From contig OY986439.1 of assembly GCA_963920525.1 (NCBI GenBank), forward strand, positions 36,621,819 through 36,685,818: a stretch of 64,000 bases of DNA. The letters run 5' to 3'. A program made the translations under genes and the position numbers. The notes under the pieces were generated by a model. It was not told the DNA's origin. It saw nothing but the letters and a program-made list of their open reading frames with translations, and ran no database searches. Numbering within the stretch: position 1 is the stretch's first letter; each line of letters starts with the position of its first letter. Below, in pieces: positions 37,871 to 52,480 of the stretch. This stretch comes from Dichetophora obliterata. Taxonomy: Eukaryota > Arthropoda > Insecta > Diptera > Sciomyzidae.

Positions 37871-39040
37871 TTTTTAACAAATTCTTTCAGCTTATTTTTC
37901 TGGTTGTGACCCCTACTACAAAAAAAAACGCTTCTATTGTAGTCTATATATTGTGCCAGAATAATGAAAAAAATCTTTCGTTACCTTAGTTTTGAAGAAT
38001 TTTTCAAACAGCTTTCAAAATGTTTTCTGTTAAGTGTCAGTGAAACAAATATCGGTAAACTGTTAATCGTATGCAATTGTAACAAGATTACAAAAGTAAG
38101 CTTGTCTGTAAGCCTATAGATTTGACTGACAGTCTTCTGGAAATCTATATATATAATTTAAAAAAATTTTTTTTTATCATGACAGTCGCGTGCTTGCAAC
38201 AACGCATTCATTTATTTATTTTCATAGTCATGCGAACATCGTTATTGTATGTCTGGCTGTATTGATGTAACAAATGTACACCTTTATTGTGCAACAACAG
38301 CGGCAGCAACAACAAATCGACCTTACAAAATGCCTTCAAGGCACACTTTCTTCCTCATTTTACAATGCTATAAAAAAATAGAAAAATAACCAGAAGACAT
38401 GTGTTAAAAATTCAATTAGTTAAGCTCCAAAGCGAGATGTAAAGAAACCACGATACAATAGAATATAAGACCCATCAAATATTTGGAAATTGAAGTGACA
38501 GATGAGACCACATTAAGACAACTTTTGAGAGGAATAAGAAAATGAAAAAATGCTGGTTAAAATACAAAAATGATTTTAATATTCAAGTGGCTTCACAACA
38601 AATAAATTTCGAAGATATTGGTATCGAGAAGTTGAAACAAATTTTTAAAATAAATGCGGTCTTAGGGCGCGTTTATAGTGACAACTTGTTGCTTTGCCGA
38701 ACCGAACCGAAAGGGAAAGCTGAAAAACGCTGCTAATACAATCACATGAAATAAGCTCAAAGTGCGTATAGTGAAAGCCGAACAAACAAGCGGCTTAAAG
38801 CGACTTGTGTGCTGGTTTTGAGAATGCCGATTGTTGCTTTCTCGCTCGCTCGCACTTATTATTTTCATTAAATAACACAAAAAAAAAAAAAGCAACAAGG
38901 AGAACACCAATAAAATAATTTAATGTATTTACTTATATTTAATATATTATTTTAATGTATATGTACGTTCTCGAAACACAAAGAATTTGCCTTTCTACTA
39001 AAAAATAGTGATATACATAAAAAAAATAACAAATTGCAGC

Positions 39041-39703
39041 CAGTGATGCCAATAAATTTTTAAAGAAATCTCTACAGCCTCAAGAAAATCCCTACTTTTC
39101 CCTATGCAAATATAATTTTTCCCTACAAGTTTCCCTGCATATTTTTTCCATAGCTTCAGCTCAAAGTTGTCCCACAGCAAACAAAGCACAAGATGATATG
39201 GGAGAATTGTACCTTTTTAAAAAACAATTTAATTGACAATTTGTTAAGTTATAACATTTGAAGCCATTTTCGATTTTCATTCATTAATTTAGAATCTGAT
39301 TTTGTGTTTTTTTTTATAACAATTTAATCAGTAAATTGAATCCTGTGGAAAAATGTAAACAAAATCGCGGAAAAACTGTAAGCAAGCAAGTGACAAATGA
39401 GTATGTTCAAGCACAAAGTTCTTTTAAAGTCTTGCTGGTCACTGGGTGTGTTCAAGCATATATGAGAATTTAACTTGCTCAGATTATTCGCACTGAAACA
39501 ATTTCAAAATCAATTGAAGAATTTATATGCGAACATGAAAATAAATTTTTTGAAATTTTTTTGAAATTAAGAGACAAATTTTAGATTTTGAAAAATCCCT
39601 AAATTTAAATAAATATTGAAAATCTGTCCTTTTTTCACTACATCGAAAATTTAAGGCTGAATTTCCCTACATGCAGCCTTTTTCCCTACTATTGACATCA
39701 CTG
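39041..39703. mobile_element. hAT-type element with 8-bp TSD ATTGCAGC
   Basis: The 663-bp element has ends CAGTGATGCCAATA and TATTGACATCACTG, and an exact TSD ATTGCAGC at 39033-39040 and 39704-39711. Subterminal TTTTCCCTA motifs recur near both ends, as is common for hAT transposase sites. No long open frame. Confidence 0.9.
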
Positions 39704-39978
39704 ATTGCAGCACACTTGAGCTGCCAGCGTCCCGATCGATTGTATGGTGGGGTTCTCATGGTCCTACATGACCTTATTATACGGTCAATCATTTTGTATC
39801 AGCTATATGTGTGTACAAAATATCAAAATAATAATATTTTGATCACTTTTTTAATGCATACAAACAAATATTTACTAACACATATAAATGATTGATCGTG
39901 TAAGGTCCGCATTAGGGCAAATGTCTTGCATACAGAAAACATAAGAAAAAATAGTAATAAAAGGCCAAACCACCTGGT

Positions 39979-40160
39979 CAAGGCTCATTTGTAAGGTTGT
40001 GGCACTTGAGAGCAAGCTCGGCCGAACTGTCAGAATGGATGAAAAAAAAAAATCAAGAAAATAAATGCATAGAACAAAGAAAAGCACAGATCACAGTTCA
40101 AGCAAAGGCGGAAAAAGAGTGCATTTCTCTCAAGTGCCACAACTTTATAAATGAACCTTG
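39979..40160. mobile_element. hAT-type MITE family CAAGGYTCATTT, copy 2
   Basis: The 182-bp copy has an exact TSD CACCTGGT at 39971-39978 and 40161-40168. It has the same TIRs and interior (GAACTGTCAGAATGG, AGCAAAGGCGG) as the copy at 9001-9179. Confidence 0.92.
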
Positions 40161-41154
40161 CACCTGGTTAAGCTGTTCGTCGATAAGCAACTGCAAATAA
40201 ATGTTCACAAATTTGTGCGCTCTTCCCTCCCATTTACTCGTACAAAAGCGTAAATAAGATTGGTTTATTGTTACTTCTTTTACAAAACCTCAAAAAATTT
40301 CGAAATAAACACCCATCAACAAGGCAATAAAAAACAGCAGAAAACAATTGCAAAAAAGTCGAAACAAGCTGGTGACTTGAAGTGACTTAAAGTGACTTAC
40401 AGTGGAAGTGCGTTTCAGTATATTTTTTCGCATTTTCGTTTCTTTACTTGTTGTCCACTGGTTTGAGGAAATCAAAAAGCACACACGAAATCGCGTGACC
40501 TTTTTAATGCTTCGATTGCAAAAATAAACAAAAAAAAAAGGAATTTAAAAAAAAACACAAAATAGTAAAAAACCTGCTGGAACAAGTCAGCGGCAGTAAG
40601 CGCGACTTATACGCACCACCAGTAGCATTTAGCTTGACTCGCTTACAGCTCGGCTCGGCAAAGCAATAAGTCGCCACTATAAACGAGCCCTTACGACTGA
40701 ACCGAGCCGAGCTAAAACTTAAAATACATTGAGATGCAAAAGAGATGCATGACTTGCATTTTTGAGTTTCAGCTTTAGAATTGTTAACAGGCTTTGGAGG
40801 CCTGCCACAGGTACATTGTATTTAAGAAATAATTGGTTACGTCATTTGTGCCTTTTATTAAAATTTCGAAAGCACTAGCGATCGTGTATACACGACAAAC
40901 ACCACAATCAATTAAGTGAATCGTGTTTTCAAACATTTCGTCTATTCGGTGCATAGTGTTATCTCAGCATTCGTTGTTCTGTTAATCACACATAACTGTA
41001 AATGAATGCTTTCGTGCAGTTCTTTGGTATATGTTAGCAAAAAAGTATGTAATATAAAACGACTTTAAAATCATGATAAACTTAATTTGAAATGTCAATC
41101 AACCATTAATTCTTCTAAATAGTTACACAAAAATGGAAAAAAAAAATTAATTAA

Positions 41155-41411
41155 CCCTTTCTGTGTCCACTATCACGATATCATCGTCGAACTTTTTGTG
41201 GTTTTGCTGTATCTTAGACTGTTCCAAAATTGTACAAATATTTTGAACAAAACCGTCTTTATTCTTTCATTTAAACCTAAAACTAAACTCCCCAAACAAA
41301 TTTAGGGTTAAAAGATAAGATGACTCTAAAGGGGTGAATAAATAGCTTTAACAACAAAATCGTTATAGTGGACACTTAACGTACGCAAAAATATGGTGGA
41401 CACAGAAAGGG
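41155..41411. mobile_element. piggyBac-type MITE CCCTTTCTGTGTCCAC
   Basis: TTAA flanks both sides (41151-41154, 41412-41415). The TIR CCCTTTCTGTGTCCAC is perfect at both ends. Its 257 bp are non-coding. A TTAA target and CCCT ends are characteristic of piggyBac. Confidence 0.85.
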
Positions 41412-42157
41412 TTAAGAAAAAGTAAAAAAATAATTTATTAATATAAGCAAAACTTAGACTAATTTTATAGTTTATATTTAATTTTCACTTAAAGCTTGTT
41501 TGTGTTTTTATTATTGACTTCTGTCTACGAACGCAGCGCTCTTGGGCTCTACTAAATTTTTCCTAGGAAACTTTACAGCAACGATCAAACGCTCCTCGAT
41601 CATCAAGCCCACGATTTCATGATTCACTCTTAGTAGAACAGATAAACGTTAAAAATTCAAACTCAGCTCTTACAGACTTCAGAATTACTCATGCCACCAA
41701 CAAGTTTGGTTTTCTCTACAGTTTTTTAGCATATTTTTTACCCCTAAAACAACAAAGTTGTTTTGTGAGTTTTGATGACGCATTTTGGTAACACATGCAA
41801 AAAAAAATATATTAAATTTAAAACTTATCGCTTTGCTATGGGTACAAACTGTGTGTTGTTATGGCAACAATAATAAACACAACATCAACAAACATCGTCG
41901 GTAGCAAAAAAAAATAATGCAGTACATAAAATGTAGATAATAACCAAGGGAAACTAAATGTAAACAAACCATATTTGAGCAGTCAAGCTGTTACACCAAG
42001 AAGCAGTTGTTCAACCGAAATATTGATTAAACAGTTTTGCAGCGCTACAAGAGCTGCCGCTTGAGTCAGTTGTTTTATCAAAAATTTATGCAAACAGCAG
42101 AAACTGTTTCGAATAACAAGCAAAATGTTTAAACATAACTTTTTTGCTGTTTATTTA

Positions 42158-45100
42158 TTTTATTTTATTTTATTTTATTTTATTTTATTTTATTTTATTT
42201 TATTTTATTTTATTTTATTTTATTTTATTTTATTTTATTTTATTTTATTTTATTTTATTTTATTTTATTTTATTTTATTTTATTTTATTTTATTTTATTT
42301 TATTTTATTTTATTTTATTTTATTTTATTTTATTTTATTTTATTTTATTTTATTTTATTTTATTTTATTTTATTTTATTTTATTTTATTTTATTTTATTT
42401 TATTTTATTTTATTTTATTTTATTTTATTTTATTTTATTTTATTTTATTTTATTTTATTTTATTTTATTTTATTTTATTTTATTTTATTTTATTTTATTT
42501 TATTTTATTTTATTTTATTTTATTTTATTTTATTTTATTTTATTTTATTTTATTTTATTTTATTTTATTTTATTTTATTTTATTTTATTTTATTTTATTT
42601 TATTTTATTTTATTTTATTTTATTTTATTTTATTTTATTTTATTTTATTTTATTTTATTTTATTTTATTTTATTTTATTTTATTTTATTTTATTTTATTT
42701 TATTTTATTTTATTTTATTTTATTTTATTTTATTTTATTTTATTTTATTTTATTTTATTTTATTTTATTTTATTTTATTTTATTTTATTTTATTTTATTT
42801 TATTTTATTTTATTTTATTTTATTTTATTTTATTTTATTTTATTTTATTTTATTTTATTTTATTTTATTTTATTTTATTTTATTTTATTTTATTTTATTT
42901 TATTTTATTTTATTTTATTTTATTTTATTTTATTTTATTTTATTTTATTTTATTTTATTTTATTTTATTTTATTTTATTTTATTTTATTTTATTTTATTT
43001 TATTTTATTTTATTTTATTTTATTTTATTTTATTTTATTTTATTTTATTTTATTTTATTTTATTTTATTTTATTTTATTTTATTTTATTTTATTTTATTT
43101 TATTTTATTTTATTTTATTTTATTTTATTTTATTTTATTTTATTTTATTTTATTTTATTTTATTTTATTTTATTTTATTTTATTTTATTTTATTTTATTT
43201 TATTTTATTTTATTTTATTTTATTTTATTTTATTTTATTTTATTTTATTTTATTTTATTTTATTTTATTTTATTTTATTTTATTTTATTTTATTTTATTT
43301 TATTTTATTTTATTTTATTTTATTTTATTTTATTTTATTTTATTTTATTTTATTTTATTTTATTTTATTTTATTTTATTTTATTTTATTTTATTTTATTT
43401 TATTTTATTTTATTTTATTTTATTTTATTTTATTTTATTTTATTTTATTTTATTTTATTTTATTTTATTTTATTTTATTTTATTTTATTTTATTTTATTT
43501 TATTTTATTTTATTTTATTTTATTTTATTTTATTTTATTTTATTTTATTTTATTTTATTTTATTTTATTTTATTTTATTTTATTTTATTTTATTTTATTT
43601 TATTTTATTTTATTTTATTTTATTTTATTTTATTTTATTTTATTTTATTTTATTTTATTTTATTTTATTTTATTTTATTTTATTTTATTTTATTTTATTT
43701 TATTTTATTTTATTTTATTTTATTTTATTTTATTTTATTTTATTTTATTTTATTTTATTTTATTTTATTTTATTTTATTTTATTTTATTTTATTTTATTT
43801 TATTTTATTTTATTTTATTTTATTTTATTTTATTTTATTTTATTTTATTTTATTTTATTTTATTTTATTTTATTTTATTTTATTTTATTTTATTTTATTT
43901 TATTTTATTTTATTTTATTTTATTTTATTTTATTTTATTTTATTTTATTTTATTTTATTTTATTTTATTTTATTTTATTTTATTTTATTTTATTTTATTT
44001 TATTTTATTTTATTTTATTTTATTTTATTTTATTTTATTTTATTTTATTTTATTTTATTTTATTTTATTTTATTTTATTTTATTTTATTTTATTTTATTT
44101 TATTTTATTTTATTTTATTTTATTTTATTTTATTTTATTTTATTTTATTTTATTTTATTTTATTTTATTTTATTTTATTTTATTTTATTTTATTTTATTT
44201 TATTTTATTTTATTTTATTTTATTTTATTTTATTTTATTTTATTTTATTTTATTTTATTTTATTTTATTTTATTTTATTTTATTTTATTTTATTTTATTT
44301 TATTTTATTTTATTTTATTTTATTTTATTTTATTTTATTTTATTTTATTTTATTTTATTTTATTTTATTTTATTTTATTTTATTTTATTTTATTTTATTT
44401 TATTTTATTTTATTTTATTTTATTTTATTTTATTTTATTTTATTTTATTTTATTTTATTTTATTTTATTTTATTTTATTTTATTTTATTTTATTTTATTT
44501 TATTTTATTTTATTTTATTTTATTTTATTTTATTTTATTTTATTTTATTTTATTTTATTTTATTTTATTTTATTTTATTTTATTTTATTTTATTTTATTT
44601 TATTTTATTTTATTTTATTTTATTTTATTTTATTTTATTTTATTTTATTTTATTTTATTTTATTTTATTTTATTTTATTTTATTTTATTTTATTTTATTT
44701 TATTTTATTTTATTTTATTTTATTTTATTTTATTTTATTTTATTTTATTTTATTTTATTTTATTTTATTTTATTTTATTTTATTTTATTTTATTTTATTT
44801 TATTTTATTTTATTTTATTTTATTTTATTTTATTTTATTTTATTTTATTTTATTTTATTTTATTTTATTTTATTTTATTTTATTTTATTTTATTTTATTT
44901 TATTTTATTTTATTTTATTTTATTTTATTTTATTTTATTTTATTTTATTTTATTTTATTTTATTTTATTTTATTTTATTTTATTTTATTTTATTTTATTT
45001 TATTTTATTTTATTTTATTTTATTTTATTTTATTTTATTTTATTTTATTTTATTTTATTTTATTTTATTTTATTTTATTTTATTTTATTTTATTTTATTT

Positions 45101-48100
45101 TATTTTATTTTATTTTATTTTATTTTATTTTATTTTATTTTATTTTATTTTATTTTATTTTATTTTATTTTATTTTATTTTATTTTATTTTATTTTATTT
45201 TATTTTATTTTATTTTATTTTATTTTATTTTATTTTATTTTATTTTATTTTATTTTATTTTATTTTATTTTATTTTATTTTATTTTATTTTATTTTATTT
45301 TATTTTATTTTATTTTATTTTATTTTATTTTATTTTATTTTATTTTATTTTATTTTATTTTATTTTATTTTATTTTATTTTATTTTATTTTATTTTATTT
45401 TATTTTATTTTATTTTATTTTATTTTATTTTATTTTATTTTATTTTATTTTATTTTATTTTATTTTATTTTATTTTATTTTATTTTATTTTATTTTATTT
45501 TATTTTATTTTATTTTATTTTATTTTATTTTATTTTATTTTATTTTATTTTATTTTATTTTATTTTATTTTATTTTATTTTATTTTATTTTATTTTATTT
45601 TATTTTATTTTATTTTATTTTATTTTATTTTATTTTATTTTATTTTATTTTATTTTATTTTATTTTATTTTATTTTATTTTATTTTATTTTATTTTATTT
45701 TATTTTATTTTATTTTATTTTATTTTATTTTATTTTATTTTATTTTATTTTATTTTATTTTATTTTATTTTATTTTATTTTATTTTATTTTATTTTATTT
45801 TATTTTATTTTATTTTATTTTATTTTATTTTATTTTATTTTATTTTATTTTATTTTATTTTATTTTATTTTATTTTATTTTATTTTATTTTATTTTATTT
45901 TATTTTATTTTATTTTATTTTATTTTATTTTATTTTATTTTATTTTATTTTATTTTATTTTATTTTATTTTATTTTATTTTATTTTATTTTATTTTATTT
46001 TATTTTATTTTATTTTATTTTATTTTATTTTATTTTATTTTATTTTATTTTATTTTATTTTATTTTATTTTATTTTATTTTATTTTATTTTATTTTATTT
46101 TATTTTATTTTATTTTATTTTATTTTATTTTATTTTATTTTATTTTATTTTATTTTATTTTATTTTATTTTATTTTATTTTATTTTATTTTATTTTATTT
46201 TATTTTATTTTATTTTATTTTATTTTATTTTATTTTATTTTATTTTATTTTATTTTATTTTATTTTATTTTATTTTATTTTATTTTATTTTATTTTATTT
46301 TATTTTATTTTATTTTATTTTATTTTATTTTATTTTATTTTATTTTATTTTATTTTATTTTATTTTATTTTATTTTATTTTATTTTATTTTATTTTATTT
46401 TATTTTATTTTATTTTATTTTATTTTATTTTATTTTATTTTATTTTATTTTATTTTATTTTATTTTATTTTATTTTATTTTATTTTATTTTATTTTATTT
46501 TATTTTATTTTATTTTATTTTATTTTATTTTATTTTATTTTATTTTATTTTATTTTATTTTATTTTATTTTATTTTATTTTATTTTATTTTATTTTATTT
46601 TATTTTATTTTATTTTATTTTATTTTATTTTATTTTATTTTATTTTATTTTATTTTATTTTATTTTATTTTATTTTATTTTATTTTATTTTATTTTATTT
46701 TATTTTATTTTATTTTATTTTATTTTATTTTATTTTATTTTATTTTATTTTATTTTATTTTATTTTATTTTATTTTATTTTATTTTATTTTATTTTATTT
46801 TATTTTATTTTATTTTATTTTATTTTATTTTATTTTATTTTATTTTATTTTATTTTATTTTATTTTATTTTATTTTATTTTATTTTATTTTATTTTATTT
46901 TATTTTATTTTATTTTATTTTATTTTATTTTATTTTATTTTATTTTATTTTATTTTATTTTATTTTATTTTATTTTATTTTATTTTATTTTATTTTATTT
47001 TATTTTATTTTATTTTATTTTATTTTATTTTATTTTATTTTATTTTATTTTATTTTATTTTATTTTATTTTATTTTATTTTATTTTATTTTATTTTATTT
47101 TATTTTATTTTATTTTATTTTATTTTATTTTATTTTATTTTATTTTATTTTATTTTATTTTATTTTATTTTATTTTATTTTATTTTATTTTATTTTATTT
47201 TATTTTATTTTATTTTATTTTATTTTATTTTATTTTATTTTATTTTATTTTATTTTATTTTATTTTATTTTATTTTATTTTATTTTATTTTATTTTATTT
47301 TATTTTATTTTATTTTATTTTATTTTATTTTATTTTATTTTATTTTATTTTATTTTATTTTATTTTATTTTATTTTATTTTATTTTATTTTATTTTATTT
47401 TATTTTATTTTATTTTATTTTATTTTATTTTATTTTATTTTATTTTATTTTATTTTATTTTATTTTATTTTATTTTATTTTATTTTATTTTATTTTATTT
47501 TATTTTATTTTATTTTATTTTATTTTATTTTATTTTATTTTATTTTATTTTATTTTATTTTATTTTATTTTATTTTATTTTATTTTATTTTATTTTATTT
47601 TATTTTATTTTATTTTATTTTATTTTATTTTATTTTATTTTATTTTATTTTATTTTATTTTATTTTATTTTATTTTATTTTATTTTATTTTATTTTATTT
47701 TATTTTATTTTATTTTATTTTATTTTATTTTATTTTATTTTATTTTATTTTATTTTATTTTATTTTATTTTATTTTATTTTATTTTATTTTATTTTATTT
47801 TATTTTATTTTATTTTATTTTATTTTATTTTATTTTATTTTATTTTATTTTATTTTATTTTATTTTATTTTATTTTATTTTATTTTATTTTATTTTATTT
47901 TATTTTATTTTATTTTATTTTATTTTATTTTATTTTATTTTATTTTATTTTATTTTATTTTATTTTATTTTATTTTATTTTATTTTATTTTATTTTATTT
48001 TATTTTATTTTATTTTATTTTATTTTATTTTATTTTATTTTATTTTATTTTATTTTATTTTATTTTATTTTATTTTATTTTATTTTATTTTATTTTATTT

Positions 48101-51100
48101 TATTTTATTTTATTTTATTTTATTTTATTTTATTTTATTTTATTTTATTTTATTTTATTTTATTTTATTTTATTTTATTTTATTTTATTTTATTTTATTT
48201 TATTTTATTTTATTTTATTTTATTTTATTTTATTTTATTTTATTTTATTTTATTTTATTTTATTTTATTTTATTTTATTTTATTTTATTTTATTTTATTT
48301 TATTTTATTTTATTTTATTTTATTTTATTTTATTTTATTTTATTTTATTTTATTTTATTTTATTTTATTTTATTTTATTTTATTTTATTTTATTTTATTT
48401 TATTTTATTTTATTTTATTTTATTTTATTTTATTTTATTTTATTTTATTTTATTTTATTTTATTTTATTTTATTTTATTTTATTTTATTTTATTTTATTT
48501 TATTTTATTTTATTTTATTTTATTTTATTTTATTTTATTTTATTTTATTTTATTTTATTTTATTTTATTTTATTTTATTTTATTTTATTTTATTTTATTT
48601 TATTTTATTTTATTTTATTTTATTTTATTTTATTTTATTTTATTTTATTTTATTTTATTTTATTTTATTTTATTTTATTTTATTTTATTTTATTTTATTT
48701 TATTTTATTTTATTTTATTTTATTTTATTTTATTTTATTTTATTTTATTTTATTTTATTTTATTTTATTTTATTTTATTTTATTTTATTTTATTTTATTT
48801 TATTTTATTTTATTTTATTTTATTTTATTTTATTTTATTTTATTTTATTTTATTTTATTTTATTTTATTTTATTTTATTTTATTTTATTTTATTTTATTT
48901 TATTTTATTTTATTTTATTTTATTTTATTTTATTTTATTTTATTTTATTTTATTTTATTTTATTTTATTTTATTTTATTTTATTTTATTTTATTTTATTT
49001 TATTTTATTTTATTTTATTTTATTTTATTTTATTTTATTTTATTTTATTTTATTTTATTTTATTTTATTTTATTTTATTTTATTTTATTTTATTTTATTT
49101 TATTTTATTTTATTTTATTTTATTTTATTTTATTTTATTTTATTTTATTTTATTTTATTTTATTTTATTTTATTTTATTTTATTTTATTTTATTTTATTT
49201 TATTTTATTTTATTTTATTTTATTTTATTTTATTTTATTTTATTTTATTTTATTTTATTTTATTTTATTTTATTTTATTTTATTTTATTTTATTTTATTT
49301 TATTTTATTTTATTTTATTTTATTTTATTTTATTTTATTTTATTTTATTTTATTTTATTTTATTTTATTTTATTTTATTTTATTTTATTTTATTTTATTT
49401 TATTTTATTTTATTTTATTTTATTTTATTTTATTTTATTTTATTTTATTTTATTTTATTTTATTTTATTTTATTTTATTTTATTTTATTTTATTTTATTT
49501 TATTTTATTTTATTTTATTTTATTTTATTTTATTTTATTTTATTTTATTTTATTTTATTTTATTTTATTTTATTTTATTTTATTTTATTTTATTTTATTT
49601 TATTTTATTTTATTTTATTTTATTTTATTTTATTTTATTTTATTTTATTTTATTTTATTTTATTTTATTTTATTTTATTTTATTTTATTTTATTTTATTT
49701 TATTTTATTTTATTTTATTTTATTTTATTTTATTTTATTTTATTTTATTTTATTTTATTTTATTTTATTTTATTTTATTTTATTTTATTTTATTTTATTT
49801 TATTTTATTTTATTTTATTTTATTTTATTTTATTTTATTTTATTTTATTTTATTTTATTTTATTTTATTTTATTTTATTTTATTTTATTTTATTTTATTT
49901 TATTTTATTTTATTTTATTTTATTTTATTTTATTTTATTTTATTTTATTTTATTTTATTTTATTTTATTTTATTTTATTTTATTTTATTTTATTTTATTT
50001 TATTTTATTTTATTTTATTTTATTTTATTTTATTTTATTTTATTTTATTTTATTTTATTTTATTTTATTTTATTTTATTTTATTTTATTTTATTTTATTT
50101 TATTTTATTTTATTTTATTTTATTTTATTTTATTTTATTTTATTTTATTTTATTTTATTTTATTTTATTTTATTTTATTTTATTTTATTTTATTTTATTT
50201 TATTTTATTTTATTTTATTTTATTTTATTTTATTTTATTTTATTTTATTTTATTTTATTTTATTTTATTTTATTTTATTTTATTTTATTTTATTTTATTT
50301 TATTTTATTTTATTTTATTTTATTTTATTTTATTTTATTTTATTTTATTTTATTTTATTTTATTTTATTTTATTTTATTTTATTTTATTTTATTTTATTT
50401 TATTTTATTTTATTTTATTTTATTTTATTTTATTTTATTTTATTTTATTTTATTTTATTTTATTTTATTTTATTTTATTTTATTTTATTTTATTTTATTT
50501 TATTTTATTTTATTTTATTTTATTTTATTTTATTTTATTTTATTTTATTTTATTTTATTTTATTTTATTTTATTTTATTTTATTTTATTTTATTTTATTT
50601 TATTTTATTTTATTTTATTTTATTTTATTTTATTTTATTTTATTTTATTTTATTTTATTTTATTTTATTTTATTTTATTTTATTTTATTTTATTTTACTT
50701 TACTTTACTTTACTTTACTTTACTTTATTTTATTTTATTTTATTTTATTTTATTTTATTTTATTTTATTTTATTTTATTTTATTTTATTTTATTTTATTT
50801 TATTTTATTTTATTTTATTTTATTTTATTTTATTTTATTTTATTTTATTTTATTTTATTTTATTTTATTTTATTTTATTTTATTTTATTTTATTTTATTT
50901 TATTTTATTTTATTTTATTTTATTTTATTTTATTTTATTTTATTTTATTTTATTTTATTTTATTTTATTTTATTTTATTTTATTTTATTTTATTTTATTT
51001 TATTTTATTTTATTTTATTTTATTTTATTTTATTTTATTTTATTTTATTTTATTTTATTTTATTTTATTTTATTTTATTTTATTTTATTTTATTTTATTT

Positions 51101-52425
51101 TATTTTATTTTATTTTATTTTATTTTATTTTATTTTATTTTATTTTATTTTATTTTATTTTATTTTATTTTATTTTATTTTATTTTATTTTATTTTATTT
51201 TATTTTATTTTATTTTATTTTATTTTATTTTATTTTATTTTATTTTATTTTATTTTATTTTATTTTATTTTATTTTATTTTATTTTATTTTATTTTATTT
51301 TATTTTATTTTATTTTATTTTATTTTATTTTATTTTATTTTATTTTATTTTATTTTATTTTATTTTATTTTATTTTATTTTATTTTATTTTATTTTATTT
51401 TATTTTATTTTATTTTATTTTATTTTATTTTATTTTATTTTATTTTATTTTATTTTATTTTATTTTATTTTATTTTATTTTATTTTATTTTATTTTATTT
51501 TATTTTATTTTATTTTATTTTATTTTATTTTATTTTATTTTATTTTATTTTATTTTATTTTATTTTATTTTATTTTATTTTATTTTATTTTATTTTATTT
51601 TATTTTATTTTATTTTATTTTATTTTATTTTATTTTATTTTATTTTATTTTATTTTATTTTATTTTATTTTATTTTATTTTATTTTATTTTATTTTATTT
51701 TATTTTATTTTATTTTATTTTATTTTATTTTATTTTATTTTATTTTATTTTATTTTATTTTATTTTATTTTATTTTATTTTATTTTATTTTATTTTATTT
51801 TATTTTATTTTATTTTATTTTATTTTATTTTATTTTATTTTATTTTATTTTATTTTATTTTATTTTATTTTATTTTATTTTATTTTATTTTATTTTATTT
51901 TATTTTATTTTATTTTATTTTATTTTATTTTATTTTATTTTATTTTATTTTATTTTATTTTATTTTATTTTATTTTATTTTATTTTATTTTATTTTATTT
52001 TATTTTATTTTATTTTATTTTATTTTATTTTATTTTATTTTATTTTATTTTATTTTATTTTATTTTATTTTATTTTATTTTATTTTATTTTATTTTATTT
52101 TATTTTATTTTATTTTATTTTATTTTATTTTATTTTATTTTATTTTATTTTATTTTATTTTATTTTATTTTATTTTATTTTATTTTATTTTATTTTATTT
52201 TATTTTATTTTATTTTATTTTATTTTATTTTATTTTATTTTATTTTATTTTATTTTATTTTATTTTATTTTATTTTATTTTATTTTATTTTATTTTATTT
52301 TATTTTATTTTATTTTATTTTATTTTATTTTATTTTATTTTATTTTATTTTATTTTATTTTATTTTATTTTATTTTATTTTATTTTATTTTATTTTATTT
52401 TATTTTATTTTATTTTATTTTATTT
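42158..52425 (+). repeat. (TTTTA)n pentanucleotide array, 10.27 kb
   Basis: About 2,053 units run without a visible break in period. The only variant block is six TTTAC units with C at 50698, 50703, 50708, 50713, 50718 and 50723. The left edge is slightly degenerate (TTATTTA at 42151-42157) and the right edge is abrupt (TTTGAAAG). All three plus frames are open across it, which creates giant meaningless reading frames. It lies in the sense orientation of the baz intron. Confidence 0.97.
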
Positions 52426-52480
52426 GAAAGCTTATTTTGGATATTTCACGCCTTAAAAGTAATTTTATTGGTCTGTTTAA

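Larger units (their letters stand above)
38665..40690. mobile_element. Harbinger-type element of 2.0 kb with TTA duplication, hosting two hAT elements
   Basis: The left end GGGCGCGTTTATAGTGACAA and the right end, inverted (GGGCTCGTTTATAGTGGCGA), pair with few mismatches over about 42 bp through TTGCTTTGCCGA. TTA is duplicated at 38662-38664 and 40691-40693. Two later insertions (39041-39703, 39979-40160) account for about 860 bp with their TSDs. The remaining sequence of about 1.16 kb shows no transposase frame. Confidence 0.8.

Noticed and set aside
42158..52425. Centromeric or telomeric satellite block
   Set aside because: The array is bordered on both sides by ordinary baz-intron sequence and euchromatic MITEs, so it is an intronic microsatellite expansion.
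42125..52456. Open reading frames of over 3,400 codons made of repeated ILFYF
   Set aside because: The frame is only the (TTTTA)n array, whose 15-base period never makes a stop in the plus frames. There is no gene structure or complexity.
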